Source: Candidatus Saccharimonadota bacterium (GTDB taxonomy: Bacteria; Patescibacteriota; Saccharimonadia; Saccharimonadales; UBA4665). Taken from it: 33,735 bases of DNA. The stretch is taken from positions 1 through 33,735 of the forward strand of contig DAHWID010000006.1 in assembly GCA_027345405.1 (NCBI GenBank), given 5' to 3'. The translations under genes and the position numbers were made by a program. The notes below the pieces were generated by a model that was not told the DNA's origin, did not search any database, and saw nothing but the letters and a program-made list of their open reading frames with translations. Shown here piece by piece: positions 31,555-33,735 of this stretch; the first letter of the stretch is position 1, and the number at the start of each line of letters is the position of its first letter.

Positions 31555-32544
31555 ATGGCGGCATTTGTTAGCCTAAAAGGCCGCGGACATAGCGGAAGAC
31601 TGCGGCCGCATGAACATACCTCATACGGACCTTTAATGGCGCTGCTATTGATCGTTGGAGCGCTACTGGCCGGTTTTACGGTATCAGCTTATGCTGGAGC
31701 TAGTCCTTTGCCCCAGGCATCATCAGTCAGTTTAACCGGCGTTATGCCGGAAAATCCGCCAACGACCGCTGCAAGTATTACTTATCCGACAAACCAACAG
31801 GTTTTTCAAACTACTCCGGTTACGGTAAGCGGCACTTGCCCCAGTGGTACGATAGTTGAGATCTTCAAAAATAATATTTTTGCCGGATCGACACCGTGCA
31901 ATAACAACTCTACCTTTAGCGTGCAAATTGATTTGCTATATGGAAGCAACACACTCACGGCCGTCGATTATGATGCCTTAAACCAAGCCGGACCAAGTTC
32001 AAAAGCGGTAAATGTAACCTATAACGTGCAGGTCCCGCCGGAATCCTCACTTTTAAACGTGAACTTCACCGCTACTCAGCTAATCCTGCAAACCAGCGCG
32101 GTTTATAGGGGAACATTTCCCAATCAGCAACTCAATGTCCCAATTGACATTTTAGGTGGAGTAGCTCCGTTTGCCGTGAACGTTAACTGGGGTGATAACT
32201 CTAACGAAGTGTTGCCGGCTAACATTAACACTACTGTTAACGCTTCTCATGTCTACACCAAAGCGGGAACTTATAAGATATCGATCCAGGCGAGCGATAG
32301 CGAGCAACACGTGGCTTTTCTAGACGTTGCCGCGATTGTTAATGGCCAACCTTCAATTGTTGGCGCTAATAGCACCTCCTCAACTAGCAAAACCAATAAG
32401 CTTCTAGTGCTGTGGCCTCTGTATGTCAGTGCGGTGACTATGGTTGTAAGCTTTTGGTTAGGTGAAAGACGCGAGAAGCACGTTCTTTCTGACGCGCTAA
32501 AACCTGCGCCATCCCTTGGCCCGCCCATCCACCAGTCACATTAG
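31555..32544 (+). CDS. Membrane-anchored surface protein with PKD-like domain
   Basis: N-terminal TM; VNWGDNSNEVLPANINTTVNASHVYTKAGTYKISIQASDSEQH matches PKD (WGDG...H.Y...G.Y.V.l...D); C-terminal TM. Confidence 0.7.
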   Translation: MAAFVSLKGRGHSGRLRPHEHTSYGPLMALLLIVGALLAGFTVSAYAGASPLPQASSVSLTGVMPENPPTTAASITYPTNQQVFQTTPVTVSGTCPSGTIVEIFKNNIFAGSTPCNNNSTFSVQIDLLYGSNTLTAVDYDALNQAGPSSKAVNVTYNVQVPPESSLLNVNFTATQLILQTSAVYRGTFPNQQLNVPIDILGGVAPFAVNVNWGDNSNEVLPANINTTVNASHVYTKAGTYKISIQASDSEQHVAFLDVAAIVNGQPSIVGANSTSSTSKTNKLLVLWPLYVSAVTMVVSFWLGERREKHVLSDALKPAPSLGPPIHQSH

Positions 32545-32665
32545 TTTTTAGATTGAATTTTAGGATAAAACGCTTATAGTTAATACTGTTAAGTATATGG
32601 GTAGGGGAGATTTAGCCGACCATTTAAATTAAACGGCAATCATAAAGCTAAAACAGCTAATACAA

Positions 32666-33735
32666 ATGAGTTTTGGAAGGGCGAAAATACAAACGCTGGC
32701 ACTAAAAGGAGCCTTTTTAGGGGTATTGCTACTAGTGTTATTTGTTTTTGTCGGCCAGAGCCAAGCTGCCACCGGGATTAACCAGACAATTGAGTTTCAA
32801 GGGCGCCTGCTTAACGCTCAGGGTGCACTCGTTCCGGACGGTTATTACAATATAGAGTTTAAGATTTATGAAAACGGCGACGGACAAAGTGCTGGTGATA
32901 CGACCGGCTCTCCCGCTGGCACTTTACTGTGGACAGAGGACTACCTTAATTACAACAACCAAGGGGTTAAGGTGGTCAACGGTTTCTTTTCAGTAGATCT
33001 AGGATCGATTAACCCGTTTGGTACGAGTATCGATTGGAATCAGAGCGTACTGTGGTTGTCAATGAACGTCGCCGGCACCTCCACGACCTGTAGCACTTTT
33101 AGCACTTGTAGTCCTGACGGTGAAATGCTGCCGATGCAGCCACTGACTGCCAGCCCATATGCGCTTAACTCGGGACAGCTGGGAGGACTATCCAGTACGC
33201 AGTTTGTTCAATTAGGGCAGGGGGTGCAAACTGATGCTTCCACAAACCCAAGTATCTTTATAAACAAAACCGGCAGCGGCAATTTAGTTGAGCTGCAGGC
33301 TTCCGGTACCGATGCATTTGTTATCTCTAATTCCGGCGATGTCAGCTTCGGCAACAATAGCACTACTCACGCTATATCTGTAAATACGGCAGCTGCTTCA
33401 ACTGCCGGTGTTGCTCTAAGTATCACTGCCGGCGCGGCCGGCAGCGGAACGACAGCGTTAGCTGGCGGTAATTTAACCTTACAAGGAGGAGCCGGAGGCG
33501 GTACTGACGGTAATGGCGGCAGCGTGAACATTGACGCCGGGGCGCCTAACGGGACTGGTTCAGGCGGCAATATTGACATTGGGAGCCAATATGCCGCAAA
33601 CGTAATAATCGGAAACAACACACTTGCATCCTTAAGTTTTAATTCCCAGGGTATTGGCGAAACCATCAATGGAAGCTCAACCGCACCAAGCGCTCTATTC
33701 CAGACCACCACTAATTCAGGTAGCGCGCTAGAAGT
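32666..33735 (+). CDS. Large secreted fibre-like surface protein (3' truncated by window)
   Basis: ATG at 32666, open to the window end: MSFGRAKIQTLALKGAFLGVLLLVLFVFVGQSQAATGINQTIEFQGRLLNAQGALVPDGYYNIEFKIYENG..., then Gly/Ser/Asn-rich beta repeats. Confidence 0.7.
   Translation, partial: MSFGRAKIQTLALKGAFLGVLLLVLFVFVGQSQAATGINQTIEFQGRLLNAQGALVPDGYYNIEFKIYENGDGQSAGDTTGSPAGTLLWTEDYLNYNNQGVKVVNGFFSVDLGSINPFGTSIDWNQSVLWLSMNVAGTSTTCSTFSTCSPDGEMLPMQPLTASPYALNSGQLGGLSSTQFVQLGQGVQTDASTNPSIFINKTGSGNLVELQASGTDAFVISNSGDVSFGNNSTTHAISVNTAAASTAGVALSITAGAAGSGTTALAGGNLTLQGGAGGGTDGNGGSVNIDAGAPNGTGSGGNIDIGSQYAANVIIGNNTLASLSFNSQGIGETINGSSTAPSALFQTTTNSGSALE

Noticed and set aside
33367-33711. 114-aa reverse-strand Pro/Ala-rich ORF
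   Set aside because: Antisense to the Gly-rich repeats of the fibre protein; proline/alanine richness is the complement of glycine/serine codons.

Overview
The window is a dense, standard-code bacterial segment. It is probably from a Candidate Phyla Radiation / Patescibacteria genome, possibly Saccharibacteria; this is inferred from the secreted-protein repertoire and not proven. The left part (1-19.9 kb) carries: MerA-like mercuric reductase, an MgtA-like P-type cation ATPase, an LCP (LytR-CpsA-Psr) protein, an acetate kinase/phosphoketolase pair, a pilin-like protein, TauE/SafE + DUF1634-like, VIT1/CCC1-like and NicO-like membrane proteins, a Fur-family regulator and a baeRF-like protein. 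Two tRNAs (Cys-GCA, Leu-UAA) follow. The standout is a tightly overlapping seven-gene cluster (20216-26165). It encodes F1-type alpha, gamma, beta, epsilon and delta-like subunits plus a b-like stalk protein. It has no subunit a and no ordinary subunit c. Its first gene is a 279-aa exported protein whose C-terminal hairpin looks like subunit c (GRNP loop) but has Val where the ion-binding Asp/Glu should be. The protein also carries a ~150-aa, apparently extracytoplasmic, surface-fibre-like domain. The beta subunit has an altered adenine-pocket position (GIYPAVDP to GIRPAVDL) and an altered DELSEED-equivalent loop. I interpret this as a candidate non-ion-translocating F1-like rotary machine coupled to an extracellular domain. 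The cluster is flanked by a fibre-like membrane-anchored protein and a run of secreted surface proteins (tandem paralogues, DUF916-like, PKD, and a long fibre protein running off the window).
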